DNA of 37,039 bases from Rhodoferax sp. (lineage in GTDB: Bacteria > Pseudomonadota > Gammaproteobacteria > Burkholderiales > Burkholderiaceae_C), in the NCBI GenBank assembly GCA_020048255.1, contig JAIFMR010000234.1:1-37039 (forward strand), given 5' to 3'. Positions 25,122-34,316 of the stretch are shown here, piece after piece. The translations under genes were made by a program, and so were the position numbers. Numbering within the stretch: the stretch's first letter is position 1; the number at the start of each line of letters is the position of its first letter. The notes under the pieces were generated by a model. It saw nothing but the letters and a program-made list of their open reading frames with translations, had not been told where the DNA came from and ran no database searches.

Positions 25122-26215
25122 GTCAGCTTGGTATCCACATCACGGCGCTCCAGCGCCAAAAATTCTGCCGACTGCATTTCATTGATACGTGACACCGTGC
25201 GCACAAATTCATGAGCCATCTGCCCTTCGGTATAAAGCTGTTCGGCTGGAACCTCTCCCGACATGATCAGTTTGACTCGCCGATCGTAAAGCACGTCAAT
25301 CAGCCAAGTGAAACGCCTGGCCTCAGAGGACATTCTGGGGGGCATATGGGGCACATCGCTGAGCAGTACCGTGTGAAACTGCGTCGCCAACTCAAGGTAA
25401 TCGTTTTGAGATCGTGGCCCACCGCACAGGGTTTTGAAATCAAACCAGACCAAGCCACCCGCCTTGCGCCGCGCGTAGATCATTCGAGATTCAATCTGCA
25501 AAACAGGGGCTTCGTCCTGAGTTTCGGCCAAGCGTTCAAACGCGTCCTGCATGGCCGCGTCAGCTGACTCACCCAGTGGACAGTGATACAGCTGCAGTTG
25601 TTCCAGGGTGAGTCCCCGGTAGTCCGTGCCGTTGTCCACGTTCAGCACAGTCAATTGCGAGTTGAGCATGGCAATGGCTGGCAACAGGCGATCCCGATTG
25701 AGCCCATTGGGGTACAGATCGTCTGGTTTGAAATTGGAGGTGGTGACAAATCCCACACCGTTATCAAACAGGGCGGTCAATAAACGGTCCAGAATCATGG
25801 CATCGGTGATGTCCGCGACATGAAACTCGTCAAAGCAGATCAGCCGGTATTTTTCTGAAATCTGCCTGGCCAGCACGTTGAGTGGATTGGCTGTGCCCCG
25901 CAAATTGGCCAGTTCACGATGGACTTCGCGCATGAACTCATGAAAATGCAGCCGTACCTTGCGTTTTAGTGGGACTGCACTGTAAAAGCAATCCATCAAA
26001 AAACTCTTGCCACGCCCCACACCACCGTACATGTAAACGCCGCGTGGAATGGGGGGGTGATTGATCAGCTTCTTCAATGCATTGGAGCGCTTATCACGAA
26101 ACCGCCCCCACTCCCGAGCACAGGTTTCCAGAATTTGGATGGCCTTCAATTGCGCGGGGTCAGAGCTGTAGCCCCGCGCAATCAATTCCGCCTGGTAGGT
26201 CTTTCGAACAGTCAC
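25118..26215 (-). CDS. zapE: Cell division ATPase ZapE (AFG1 family)
   Basis: ZapE is an AFG1-like AAA+ ATPase which in E. coli associates with the Z ring and matters under stress and low oxygen. The 365-residue protein has Walker A in GVYMYGGVGRGKS (about 58-70), HFHEFMREVH, and Walker B in RLICFDEFHVADITDAM. LFDNGVGFVTTSNFKPDDLYPNGLNRDRLLPAI is the family's sensor region. It lies downstream of lpdA, separated by 76 bases that include a weak hairpin. Confidence 0.93.
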   Translation of the reverse strand: MTVRKTYQAELIARGYSSDPAQLKAIQILETCAREWGRFRDKRSNALKKLINHPPIPRGVYMYGGVGRGKSFLMDCFYSAVPLKRKVRLHFHEFMREVHRELANLRGTANPLNVLARQISEKYRLICFDEFHVADITDAMILDRLLTALFDNGVGFVTTSNFKPDDLYPNGLNRDRLLPAIAMLNSQLTVLNVDNGTDYRGLTLEQLQLYHCPLGESADAAMQDAFERLAETQDEAPVLQIESRMIYARRKAGGLVWFDFKTLCGGPRSQNDYLELATQFHTVLLSDVPHMPPRMSSEARRFTWLIDVLYDRRVKLIMSGEVPAEQLYTEGQMAHEFVRTVSRINEMQSAEFLALERRDVDTKLT

Positions 26216-26221
26216 TGGAGT

Positions 26222-26270
26222 TCAGTTGCTACTATATAAATAGCTCTAGACCCTTTATTAATAAGGGCCA
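26222..26270. repeat. A/T-rich palindromic intergenic sequence between lpdA and zapE
   Basis: The lpdA-zapE gap contains CTACTATATAAATAGCTC followed by CCCTT...AAGGG around a 7-base A/T loop (26251-26267). The composition and the ACTAT...ATAGC start resemble degraded copies of a palindromic repeat I remember from Comamonadaceae genomes. It could also be a weak terminator for lpdA, but no U-run follows. This is low-confidence pattern matching from memory. Confidence 0.3.
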
Positions 26271-26291
26271 AGGGCACTTTACATATTCATG

Positions 26292-27719
26292 TCAAAAGTT
26301 CAGCGTGCGCTTGTCGACCGCGAGTGCAGCTTCTTTGGTGGACTCGCTCAGGGACGGATGCGCATGACAAATGCGGGCGATGTCCTCGCTGCTGGCCCGG
26401 AACTCCATGGCCACAACGCATTCAGCAATCAATTCGCTGGCCATGGGGCCGACGATGTGCACGCCCAGAATCTCATCGGTTTTGGCATCGGCCAGCATTT
26501 TCACCATGCCGGTGGTGTCGCCCAATGCGCGCGCACGTCCGTTGGCCAGAAACGGAAAAGTACCCGCCTTGTACGCCACGCCATCGGCCTTGAGTTGCTG
26601 CTCGGTGCGACCCACCCAGGCAATCTCAGGGCTGGTGTAAATGACCCAGGGAATGGTGTTGAAGTTGACATGGCCATGCTGACCCGCAATGCGCTCAGCT
26701 ACCGCAACGCCCTCCTCTTCCGCTTTATGGGCCAACATCGGACCACGCACCACGTCACCCACGGCCCAGACACCGGGCAAATTGGTGCGGCAATCGCCGT
26801 CCACCACGATGGCGCCGCGCTCGTCAAGTTGTAAACCGACGGCTTCGGCATTCAAGCCAATGGTGTTGGGTACACGGCCAATCGAGACAATGAGTTTTTC
26901 GACATCCAGCGATTGGGCTTCACCCTTGGCATTGGTGTACGCAATACTCACGCCTTTTTTACTGGTTTTGATGTCGCCGACCTTCACACCCAGTTCAATT
27001 TTGAGCCCTTGTTTGTCAAAGGCCTTTTTGGCTTCCTTGGCAATTTGCTCGTCCACCGCACCCAAGAATGTTGGCAAACCTTCCAAAATGGTGACTTCAG
27101 CTCCCAAACGGCGCCAGACCGAACCCATTTCAAGACCAATCACGCCAGAGCCAATTAAGCCGAGCTTTTTGGGTGCGCTCTGGATGCGCAAGGCGCCGTC
27201 GTTCGACAGGATCAGTTCTTCGTCAAAAGGGGTTCCGGGCAGCGCGCGGGCGTTGGATCCTGTCGCCACAATGATCTGTTGACCCACAATGTTTTCTTCA
27301 GCCGCGCCAGTGACCTTAATTTCGTAGCCGCCATCTGCCACCTTAACAAACGAAGCGCGCCCATGGAAGAAGCTGATCTTGTTCTTCTTGAACAAGTACA
27401 AAATGCCGTCGTTGTTTTGCTTGACCACGTTGTCTTTGCGCGCCACCATTTTGGCCACATCCATCGCCAAGCCCTTGACAGTGATGCCATGGTCAGCGAA
27501 GTGGTGACTGGCTTGCTCAAAATGCTCAGTTGACTGAAGCAAGGCCTTGGAAGGAATGCAGCCCACATTGGTGCAGGTGCCACCTGGTGCCGGGCCGCCC
27601 TTGGCGTTTTTCCACTCGTCAATACACGCCACGTTTTTGCCCAGTTGGGCAGCCCGAATGGCGGCAATGTAGCCACCAGGGCCACCACCAATCACGATCA
27701 CATCAAATTGCTTGCTCAT
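26292..27719 (-). CDS. lpdA: Dihydrolipoyl dehydrogenase (E3)
   Basis: This is the E3 flavoenzyme that reoxidises dihydrolipoyl groups of the 2-oxoacid dehydrogenase complexes with NAD+. The 475-residue protein has FAD-binding GGGPGGY (11-17) and the redox-active disulfide Cys49/Cys54 in GGTCTNVGCIPSKALL. The NAD-binding segment is GSGVIGLEMGSVWRRLGAEV, and the second FAD contact is VWAVGDVVRGPMLAHKAEEE. The catalytic His454/Glu459 pair lies in HAHPSLSE. It is the third gene of odhA-odhB-lpdA and so presumably serves 2-oxoglutarate dehydrogenase. Confidence 0.97.
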   Translation of the reverse strand: MSKQFDVIVIGGGPGGYIAAIRAAQLGKNVACIDEWKNAKGGPAPGGTCTNVGCIPSKALLQSTEHFEQASHHFADHGITVKGLAMDVAKMVARKDNVVKQNNDGILYLFKKNKISFFHGRASFVKVADGGYEIKVTGAAEENIVGQQIIVATGSNARALPGTPFDEELILSNDGALRIQSAPKKLGLIGSGVIGLEMGSVWRRLGAEVTILEGLPTFLGAVDEQIAKEAKKAFDKQGLKIELGVKVGDIKTSKKGVSIAYTNAKGEAQSLDVEKLIVSIGRVPNTIGLNAEAVGLQLDERGAIVVDGDCRTNLPGVWAVGDVVRGPMLAHKAEEEGVAVAERIAGQHGHVNFNTIPWVIYTSPEIAWVGRTEQQLKADGVAYKAGTFPFLANGRARALGDTTGMVKMLADAKTDEILGVHIVGPMASELIAECVVAMEFRASSEDIARICHAHPSLSESTKEAALAVDKRTLNF

Positions 27720-27775
27720 TTTTTACTTTCTAATTTCCATGACTCACCGCCACGCCGTTGAATGAAATAACTCGT

Positions 27776-27796
27776 TAGCGACTAGCGACTAGCGGC
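27776..27796. repeat. Three tandem 7-base units
   Basis: TAGCGAC is repeated at 27776-27782 and 27783-27789, followed by TAGCGGC at 27790-27796, in the gap between lpdA and odhB. It is too short to classify further. Confidence 0.6.
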
Positions 27797-27833
27797 GTGC
27801 GTTGGGTGTCTGACGCAGCAAAATCAAGGAGGA

Positions 27834-27855
27834 GGATTGGGGCTCACCCCAATCC
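27834..27855 (-). promoter_or_regulatory. Perfect 9-bp hairpin between odhB and lpdA
   Basis: GGATTGGGG (27834-27842) and CCCCAATCC (27847-27855) form a perfect 9-bp stem with a 4-base loop, in the 213-base gap between odhB and lpdA. Reading on the minus strand it is followed by TCCTCCTTGATTTT, so it is not a classical terminator with a U-run. It could partly terminate, protect the odhAB message, or set a lower lpdA level. No gene is evident in 27720-27932. Confidence 0.45.
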
Positions 27856-27932
27856 GGGGGACATTTGCGGAGTCAGATACTCAATGCGCGCTGCGGGTAT
27901 ATGCGAATTACGCAGGTTTGATGAAGTGATAT

Positions 27933-29210
27933 TTAGATATCAAACAGCAGACGCGCCGGATCTTCCAGCGCTTCCTTCATCGCCACCAGCCCCAGCACCG
28001 CTTCGCGGCCGTCAATGATCCGGTGGTCATAAGACATGGCAAAGTAATTCATCGGGCGCACCACCACCTGGCCGTTTTCAACCATGGCTCGGTCTTTGGT
28101 AGCGTGCACACCCAAAATCGCACTTTGGGGTGGGTTGATGATGGGCGTAGACATCATGGAGCCGAAGGTGCCGCCGTTGCTGATCGAGAAGGTACCGCCG
28201 GTCATTTCTTCCATGCCCAGCTTGCCATCACGGGCCTTGGTGCCAAATTCGGCAATCTTCTTCTCGATGTCCGCAAAACTCATCTGGTCGGCATTACGCA
28301 AAATAGGCACCACCAAACCCCGTGGTGAACCCACGGCAATACCCACGTCAAAGTAGCCGTGATAAACAATGTCTGTGCCATCTACCGAGGCATTGAGCAC
28401 CGGGAACTTCTTCAAAGCGTGAACCGCAGCTTTGACAAAAAAGCTCATGAAACCGAGCTTGACGCCATGTTCTTTCTCAAAACGCTCTTGCATGCGCTTG
28501 CGCATCTCCATTACCGGCGCCATGTTGATCTCATTGAACGTGGTCAGAATGGCGTTGGTGGATTGAGACTGAAGCAAACGTTCGGCCACACGTGCGCGCA
28601 AACGGCTCATGGGAACGCGTTGCTCAGGGCGGCCGCTCAAGGCATCCGCCAAGCTGCTGGCTGGCGCTGCCACTTGAGGCAATAAAGGTGCTGAAGCCTT
28701 TGATGGTATTGCGGGAGCTGCTACAACTTTAGGTGCATCAACAGCGGCCAAAACGTCCCCCTTGGTGACGCGGCCATCCTTGCCAGTGCCAGCCACTGAG
28801 CCGGCAGCCAACTGGTTGTCTGCCATCAGTTTGGCTGCAGCGGGCATCGCCACGCCAGACATGGAGGAACTTGTTGCCACCGGCGCTGCCGGGGCAGCAG
28901 CCGCAGCCGCTGATACCGCAGCCATGGCCACCGTCACCGGTGCAGGTGTGGCCACGTTACCAGCGACACCCTCGGTGTCGATGCGGGCAATCAGTTGATC
29001 TGCGGCCACGGTGCTGCCGTCGGCTTGGACAATTTCAACAATCACACCGGCAGCAGGTGCGGGAACTTCCAGCACCACTTTGTCGGTTTCGACATCAATA
29101 AGGATCTCATCCACAGCGACAGCGTCGCCGACTTTTTTCTTCCATTGCAACAAAGTGGCTTCAGCCACAGATTCAGACAGTTGCGGGACTTTGACTTCTA
29201 CGAGTGCCAT
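27933..29210 (-). CDS. odhB: 2-oxoglutarate dehydrogenase E2, dihydrolipoyl succinyltransferase
   Basis: This E2 core transfers the succinyl group to CoA in the TCA cycle. The 425-residue protein has one lipoyl domain with Lys44 in ETDKVVLEV, an Ala/Pro/Val-rich linker (about 90-125), a peripheral subunit-binding domain (PAAAKLMADNQL... GKDGRVTKGDVLAAV), and a second Ala/Pro linker. The catalytic domain ends with the active site SYDHRIIDGREAV. I chose ATG 29210 (MALVEVKVPQLSES); the frame continues to 29270 without resemblance to the family. odhA is 81 bases upstream. Confidence 0.97.
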   Translation of the reverse strand: MALVEVKVPQLSESVAEATLLQWKKKVGDAVAVDEILIDVETDKVVLEVPAPAAGVIVEIVQADGSTVAADQLIARIDTEGVAGNVATPAPVTVAMAAVSAAAAAAPAAPVATSSSMSGVAMPAAAKLMADNQLAAGSVAGTGKDGRVTKGDVLAAVDAPKVVAAPAIPSKASAPLLPQVAAPASSLADALSGRPEQRVPMSRLRARVAERLLQSQSTNAILTTFNEINMAPVMEMRKRMQERFEKEHGVKLGFMSFFVKAAVHALKKFPVLNASVDGTDIVYHGYFDVGIAVGSPRGLVVPILRNADQMSFADIEKKIAEFGTKARDGKLGMEEMTGGTFSISNGGTFGSMMSTPIINPPQSAILGVHATKDRAMVENGQVVVRPMNYFAMSYDHRIIDGREAVLGLVAMKEALEDPARLLFDI

Positions 29211-29291
29211 AACAATTCTTTCAAAAAATAATCTTGAGGGTTTGCAAAGCGGGACAAGAACCCGCTGCAAACGGTTAACTGGGGGGCGACC

Positions 29292-32159
29292 TTACTTGGT
29301 CAAGATAAAGCCTTTGAGCTTGCCAAAGGCGCCTTCTACCAGCGCCTTTTGCTGCTCCTGGTGCAGATGGGAGTAACCCACCGCAGGCGATGCCGAAGCA
29401 GCCCGGCCGGAATACCCCAGCTTTTGACCCTCAAGCATGTTTTCGTGAATGTAATGCTGCACGAAGAACCAGGCGCCCTGGTTCTGCGGTTCATCCTGAG
29501 TCCACACGACCTCGGTGGCGTTGGGATACTTCTTCAATTCCGCTGCAAACGCCTTGTGCGGGAACGGATACAACTGCTCAATCCGAATGATGGCCACATC
29601 GTCTGCACCCTTTTCCTCGCGCTTCTTGGACAAGTCGTAATACACCTTGCCTGAGCAGGCCACCACACGCTTGACTTTGTCGGCCTTGAGTGCCTTGTTG
29701 TCAGGAATGATGGTCTGGAAGCAGCCTTTGGTGAACTCAGACAAGGGAGACGCTGCATCTTTGTGACGCAGCAGCGACTTGGGCGTGAAAATCACCAGAG
29801 GTTTGCGCAGGTTACGCACCATCTGGCGGCGCAACACGTGAAAGATCTGGCTGGCCGTGGTCGGTTGCACCAACTGCATATTGGTGTCAGCCGCCAACTG
29901 CATGAAACGCTCGACACGTGCAGAGGAATGCTCCGGGCCCTGGCCTTCGTAGCCGTGGGGCAGCATCAGCGTGATGCCGTTGACACGGCCCCACTTGACT
30001 TCACCTGAGGCAATGAACTGGTCAATCACCACCTGGGCGCCGTTAGCGAAATCGCCAAACTGGGCTTCCCAAATCACCAAGGTGTTGGGGTCGTTGGATG
30101 CATAACCATATTCAAACCCCAGCACCGCTTCTTCGGACAGGATGGAGTCAATGACAACAAATGGCGACTGGTTCTCGGCCACGTTTTGTAAGGGTACGTA
30201 GGTACCCACGTCCCACTTTTCGCGGTTCTGGTCGTGGATGACGGCATGACGGTGGGTAAACGTGCCCCGGCCACAGTCTTCACCCGACAAGCGAACCGGG
30301 TAACCACTGGCCACCAACGAGGCAAAGGCCATGTGCTCGCCCATGCCCCAATCCACCGGAATGTCGCCCCGACCCATGGCGGCCCGGTCGTCATAGACTT
30401 TTTTCACCAGTGGATGCGGTGTCAGGCTGGTCGGCATGGTGGTGATCTTGTCAGCCAGACGCTTCCACTCTGACATCGGAATGGCCGTGTCACCGGCATC
30501 CGTCCATTTTTTCCCCAGGAAGGGGGTCCAATCCACCGCGTACTTGCTCTTGAAGTTGGTCAACACCGGGTCCGTCGTGTGTTTACCCGCATCCATGGCC
30601 GCACGAAACGCCTTGAACATGTCGTCACCCAGCGTGGCACCCAGCCCTTGTGCAGCCAGCTTGTCGGCATACAGCTTGCGCGTGCCCGGATGCTGAGCAA
30701 TCTTCTTGTACATCAGTGGTTGAGTCAGCGCCGGGGTGTCTTGCTCGTTGTGGCCCAACTTACGGAAACAAATGATGTCCAGCACCACGTCTTTGCGGAA
30801 CTCCATGCGGTATTCCAGCGCCCACTGCATGGCCATGACCACGGCTTCAGGGTCATCACCGTTGACGTGCATCACGGGCGCTTCCACGCCCTTCACAATG
30901 TCGGTGCAATACAGCGTGGAGCGGTAGTCACGCGGGTCGGAGGTGGTGAAGCCGATCTGGTTGTTGATGATCAGGTGCACCGTGCCAGCCGTGGTGTAGC
31001 CACGGGTCTGTGCCAGCGCCAGGGTTTCCTGGTTGACGCCCTGGCCCGCAAAAGCGGCATCACCGTGTACCAACACGGGGAGCACCTGGCGGCCGGTCGG
31101 ATCGGCGCGGCGGTCCATGCGGGCGCGCACCGAGCCTTCCACTACCGGATTGACAATTTCAAGGTGTGATGGGTTGAACGCCAGGCTCAAGTGCACCGGG
31201 CCGCCAGGGGTGGTCACATCCGAGCTGAATCCCTGGTGGTATTTGACATCACCGGCTGGCAGGTCTTCAGGGGCGGTGTGATCAAACTCGGCAAACAGGT
31301 CGGCAGGCAACTTGCCCAGGGTGTTGACAAGCACGTTCAGGCGGCCCCGGTGCGCCATACCAATCACAATTTCTTGCACGCCCAGACTGCCGGCTTGTTG
31401 AATCAGCTGGTCCATAGCGGCAATAAAGCTCTCGCCACCTTCCAGTGAAAAACGCTTCTGACCAACATACTTGGTGTGCAGGAAACGCTCCAACCCCTCA
31501 GCCGCAGTCAGTCGATCCAGAATGTGCTTCTTTTGATCGGCGTTGAAATTGGGCTTGCTGCGAACACTTTCGAGCTTTTGTTGCCACCAGCGTTTTTGCG
31601 TCTGATCGGTCAGGTACTGGTATTCGGCGCCAATGGTGCCGCAATAGGTTTCGCGCAGCGAGTTCAACAACTCGCGCAAAGGCATCTTGTCTTTGCCGAA
31701 GAAGGTATTGCTGGTGTCAAACACCGTCTCGAAGTCGGCGTCCTTGAAGCCATAAAAAGCCGGGTCAAGCTCAGGAATGTTCGGGCGCTCCGTGCGTTTG
31801 AGTGGATCCAGGTCAGCCCAGCTGGCACCCACATTGCGGTAAGCGGCAATCAGCTGCTGTGCTGCTGTGCGCTTGCGGCCCATTTCGGCGTCCACGCTGG
31901 CCACCACCACCTTGGTGCCACCCGCCTTGGCACGCTGCGCAAACGCGTCAATCACGGGTTGGTGCGGAATGTCCTTGGCGTTACTGCCGTCCACTGCTGG
32001 CACATGCTGCAATGCATCAAAGTAATCTCGCCAGGAATCGGGCACACTGCCTGGATTGGCCAGGTAGTTTTCGTACATCTCTTCGACGTACGGGGCGTTG
32101 CCACCAAAAAGATAGGTGTTCGCCTGATAGGCCTGATAGACCGTGTTTGTCTCACTCAT
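29292..32159 (-). CDS. odhA: 2-oxoglutarate dehydrogenase E1 (OdhA/SucA)
   Basis: This thiamine-diphosphate E1 decarboxylates 2-oxoglutarate and passes the succinyl group to lipoyl-E2. The 955-residue protein begins with the E2-binding N-terminus (YLFGGNAPYVEEMYENYLANP). It contains IGMAHRGRLNVLVN, the ThDP region HGDAAFAGQGVNQETLALAQ, and NNQIGFTTSDPRDYRS. The C-terminal domain has GEDCGRGTFTHRHAV and LPHGYEGQGPEHSSARVERF. Length and motifs are complete. It heads the odhA-odhB-lpdA block. The 186 bases upstream contain several palindromes, noted separately. Confidence 0.98.
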   Translation of the reverse strand: MSETNTVYQAYQANTYLFGGNAPYVEEMYENYLANPGSVPDSWRDYFDALQHVPAVDGSNAKDIPHQPVIDAFAQRAKAGGTKVVVASVDAEMGRKRTAAQQLIAAYRNVGASWADLDPLKRTERPNIPELDPAFYGFKDADFETVFDTSNTFFGKDKMPLRELLNSLRETYCGTIGAEYQYLTDQTQKRWWQQKLESVRSKPNFNADQKKHILDRLTAAEGLERFLHTKYVGQKRFSLEGGESFIAAMDQLIQQAGSLGVQEIVIGMAHRGRLNVLVNTLGKLPADLFAEFDHTAPEDLPAGDVKYHQGFSSDVTTPGGPVHLSLAFNPSHLEIVNPVVEGSVRARMDRRADPTGRQVLPVLVHGDAAFAGQGVNQETLALAQTRGYTTAGTVHLIINNQIGFTTSDPRDYRSTLYCTDIVKGVEAPVMHVNGDDPEAVVMAMQWALEYRMEFRKDVVLDIICFRKLGHNEQDTPALTQPLMYKKIAQHPGTRKLYADKLAAQGLGATLGDDMFKAFRAAMDAGKHTTDPVLTNFKSKYAVDWTPFLGKKWTDAGDTAIPMSEWKRLADKITTMPTSLTPHPLVKKVYDDRAAMGRGDIPVDWGMGEHMAFASLVASGYPVRLSGEDCGRGTFTHRHAVIHDQNREKWDVGTYVPLQNVAENQSPFVVIDSILSEEAVLGFEYGYASNDPNTLVIWEAQFGDFANGAQVVIDQFIASGEVKWGRVNGITLMLPHGYEGQGPEHSSARVERFMQLAADTNMQLVQPTTASQIFHVLRRQMVRNLRKPLVIFTPKSLLRHKDAASPLSEFTKGCFQTIIPDNKALKADKVKRVVACSGKVYYDLSKKREEKGADDVAIIRIEQLYPFPHKAFAAELKKYPNATEVVWTQDEPQNQGAWFFVQHYIHENMLEGQKLGYSGRAASASPAVGYSHLHQEQQKALVEGAFGKLKGFILTK

Positions 32160-32175
32160 GTTTCGCTGACTTTCA

Positions 32176-32223
32176 TTTCCCTTGGGGAAACTTTAGCTGG
32201 TTAAAGCTGATGGTTAATTAACC
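32176..32223 (-). promoter_or_regulatory. odhA: Palindrome cluster upstream of odhA (candidate operator/leader region)
   Basis: Within 65 bases of the odhA start are a 6-bp inverted repeat TTTCCC-TTG-GGGAAA (32176-32190), a partial inverted repeat CTTTA-GCTGG-TTAAAG (about 32191-32206), and a perfect 12-base palindrome GGTTAATTAACC (32212-32223). Such symmetric A/T-rich sites are typical of dimeric repressor binding. I could not find a convincing -35/-10 pair, and the regulator is unknown. Confidence 0.4.
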
Positions 32224-32295
32224 TCCCGCGTCACGGCTTGACCGTTTGGCGGATGCGACAGTGGCGTTGGAAGGGCCTGGAACAGGCAAAATTGT

Positions 32296-32313
32296 GCGCC
32301 ACCAAGATGGCGC
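32296..32313 (-). terminator. Candidate intrinsic terminator after prpE
   Basis: On the minus strand, about 33 bases beyond the prpE stop, GCGCCA pairs with TGGCGC (6 bp, 6-base loop) and is followed by ACAATTTTG. The GC-rich stem and short U-stretch fit a weak Rho-independent terminator. The rest of 32224-32345 shows nothing I can identify. Confidence 0.4.
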
Positions 32314-32345
32314 GAGTCTTACATCGGTTTGATATTTCGCAATTT

Positions 32346-34195
32346 TTATGGGGTCACCAAGTCCTTGATTTGCTGGAGTGCAGCGGGGTCATCCATGGTG
32401 GTCAGATCGCCCGGGTCACGCCCCTCGCACACGGCGGCAATGGCACGGCGCAGGCATTTGCCGCTGCGGGTTTTTGGCAGCACCGTCACAAAACGAACCC
32501 GCGCCGGGCGTGCCACTGCACCCAGGTCTTTGTCCACCAGTTTGAAAACCTCTGCTTCCAGCGCCAAGGCACTGGCGTCGTCAGTTACCAGCGCCGGGTT
32601 TTTCAACACGGCAAAAGCCATCGCCACCTGGCCCTTGAGCTGGTCTGCCACACCCACCACCGCCACTTCAGCAATGTTCGGATGAGCGGCGATGCTCTCT
32701 TCAATTTCGCGGGTGCCCAGTCGATGGCCGGCCACGTTGATCACGTCGTCGGTGCGTCCCAGAATGAAGTAGTAGCCATCGGCATCCCGAATGCCCCAAT
32801 CAAAGGTGGAGTACACCAGCTTGCCTGGCACACTCTTCCAGTAGGTGTTGACAAAGCGTTCATCATCGCGCCAGACGGTTTGCATGCAGCCGGGAGGCAG
32901 TGGGCCTTCTACCGCCACCACGCCCTTCTGGTTAGGACCCACCAGCTCTTCGCCGGTCTGGTCATCAAGCAGCTTCACGTCATAGCCATACACGGCCTTG
33001 CCCGGTGAGCCAAATTTGCTTTTCGCCTGTTCAACCCCATTGCAGAGCGACAAAATCGGCCAGCCGGTCTCGGTTTGCCAGTAGTTGTCAATGATCGGTT
33101 TGCCCAGACCGGCACTGATCCACTGTGCTGTGGGCTCATCCAGCGGTTCACCGGCCAAGAACAACGCCCGCAAGCTTGATAGATCGTATTTAGTCAACAG
33201 CGCTGGGTCCTGTTTTTTGAGCACCCGAACAGCCGTTGGCGCACTGAACATCACTGTGACCTTGTATTTTTCCACCAGGCTCCACCAGATTCCGCCGTCG
33301 GGTCGGGTTGGCAGGCCCTCGTACATGATGGTCGCCATGCCGGCAATCAGCGGGCCGTAAATGATGTAACTGTGGCCCACCACCCAGCCAATGTCGCTGG
33401 TCGAGAAATAGGTTTCACCGGCGTTGCCCGCATAAATGTGCTTCATGCTGGCTGCCAATGCAACGCAATAGCCACCCGTGTCACGCTGCACGCCTTTGGG
33501 TTTGCCAGTGGTTCCGCTGGTGTACAGCGTGTAGCTGGGGTGGGTTGCATCCACCCACTCGCACGGCACCACGGTCCGCAGGTGCTTTTCTCGCAAGTTA
33601 CCCCATAATTGGTCTCTGCCCGCAACCAAATTCATGGCCGACATGCCACGGTCAACCAACAGAACGGCTTCTGGCTTGTATTTGGACAGCGAAATGGCTT
33701 CATCCAGCAGCGGCTTGTAAGGTACTGGCTTGCCACCCCGTGACCCTGCATCGGCACTCACAATCACCTTGGGCTCGGCGTCTTCAATGCGTGACGCCAG
33801 CGACCCGGAGGCAAAACCATGGCAAAGGCCGCCTCGGGGATCATCGGCATGTAAATCAGCACCCGGTCACCTTTGGTGACACCCAGGTCCTTCAGTGTGG
33901 CCGCCATGCGCTGCACTTCAGCATGCAGTTCAGTGAACGAATAGACTTTTTCCTGGTTGGTTTCAGTCGAAACAAAAATCAGGGCAGCTTGGTCTGGACG
34001 GGTGGCCAAGTGCCGGTCTACGGCGTTATGGCACAAATTGGTGACACCGCCGACAAACCATTTCGCAAAGGGTGGGTTGCTGTAGTCGCAAATTTGTTGC
34101 GGCTGAACTTTCCAGTCCACCAACTGCGCTTGCTCACCCCAAAAACTGTCACGGTCAGCAAGAGATCGTTGGTGAAATTCTGCGTAGCTTGTCAT
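32346..34195 (-). pseudogene. prpE: prpE, propionyl-CoA synthetase, broken by an internal deletion/frameshift
   Basis: PrpE is an adenylate-forming acyl-CoA synthetase activating propionate (or acetate). The N-terminal part runs from ATG 34195 (GGAG seven bases upstream) to YMPMIPEAAFAM at residue 126, then goes out of frame to a stop at 33764. The rest is open in another frame: FASGSLASRIEDAEPKVIVS, the P-loop-like YTSGTTGKPKGV, DNYWQTETGWPI, DWGIRDADGYYFILGRTDD, and the acylated-lysine motif KTRSGKCLRR. Intact homologues have about 15 residues between EAAFAM and GFAS, of the form LACARIGAIHSVVFG. These are missing, consistent with loss of about 46 bases at 33817. Nothing else looks damaged. 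The break removes any full-length enzyme. Confidence 0.9.
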
Positions 34196-34316
34196 GGGCT
34201 GTCTCCGATTGTTGTGGAATAAACTGAATTCATAATTATGAAGGGTGAACTTGCTGCACGCTGACTACATGAGCAACTTGTCAGCCTCACAAGGCTCCAG
34301 CAAGAAACTCGGAGGC

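Noticed and set aside
27776..27796. TAGCGAC tandem units as a CRISPR or integration site
   Set aside because: Only three 7-base units without spacers, no cas genes, no integrase and no tRNA nearby.
27797..28018. Plus-strand 73-codon frame in the odhB-lpdA gap
   Set aside because: Its second half is antisense to odhB and its first half covers the hairpin; no ribosome-binding site or homologue pattern.
32238..33008. Plus-strand open frame of 256 codons opposite the end of prpE
   Set aside because: It reads antisense through conserved PrpE motifs and begins in the odhA/prpE gap without a ribosome-binding site; no domain is recognisable.
33764..33820. Programmed ribosomal frameshift in prpE
   Set aside because: A frameshift would not supply the conserved residues that are absent between the two frames, so a deletion explains it better. 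No slippery heptamer is evident.
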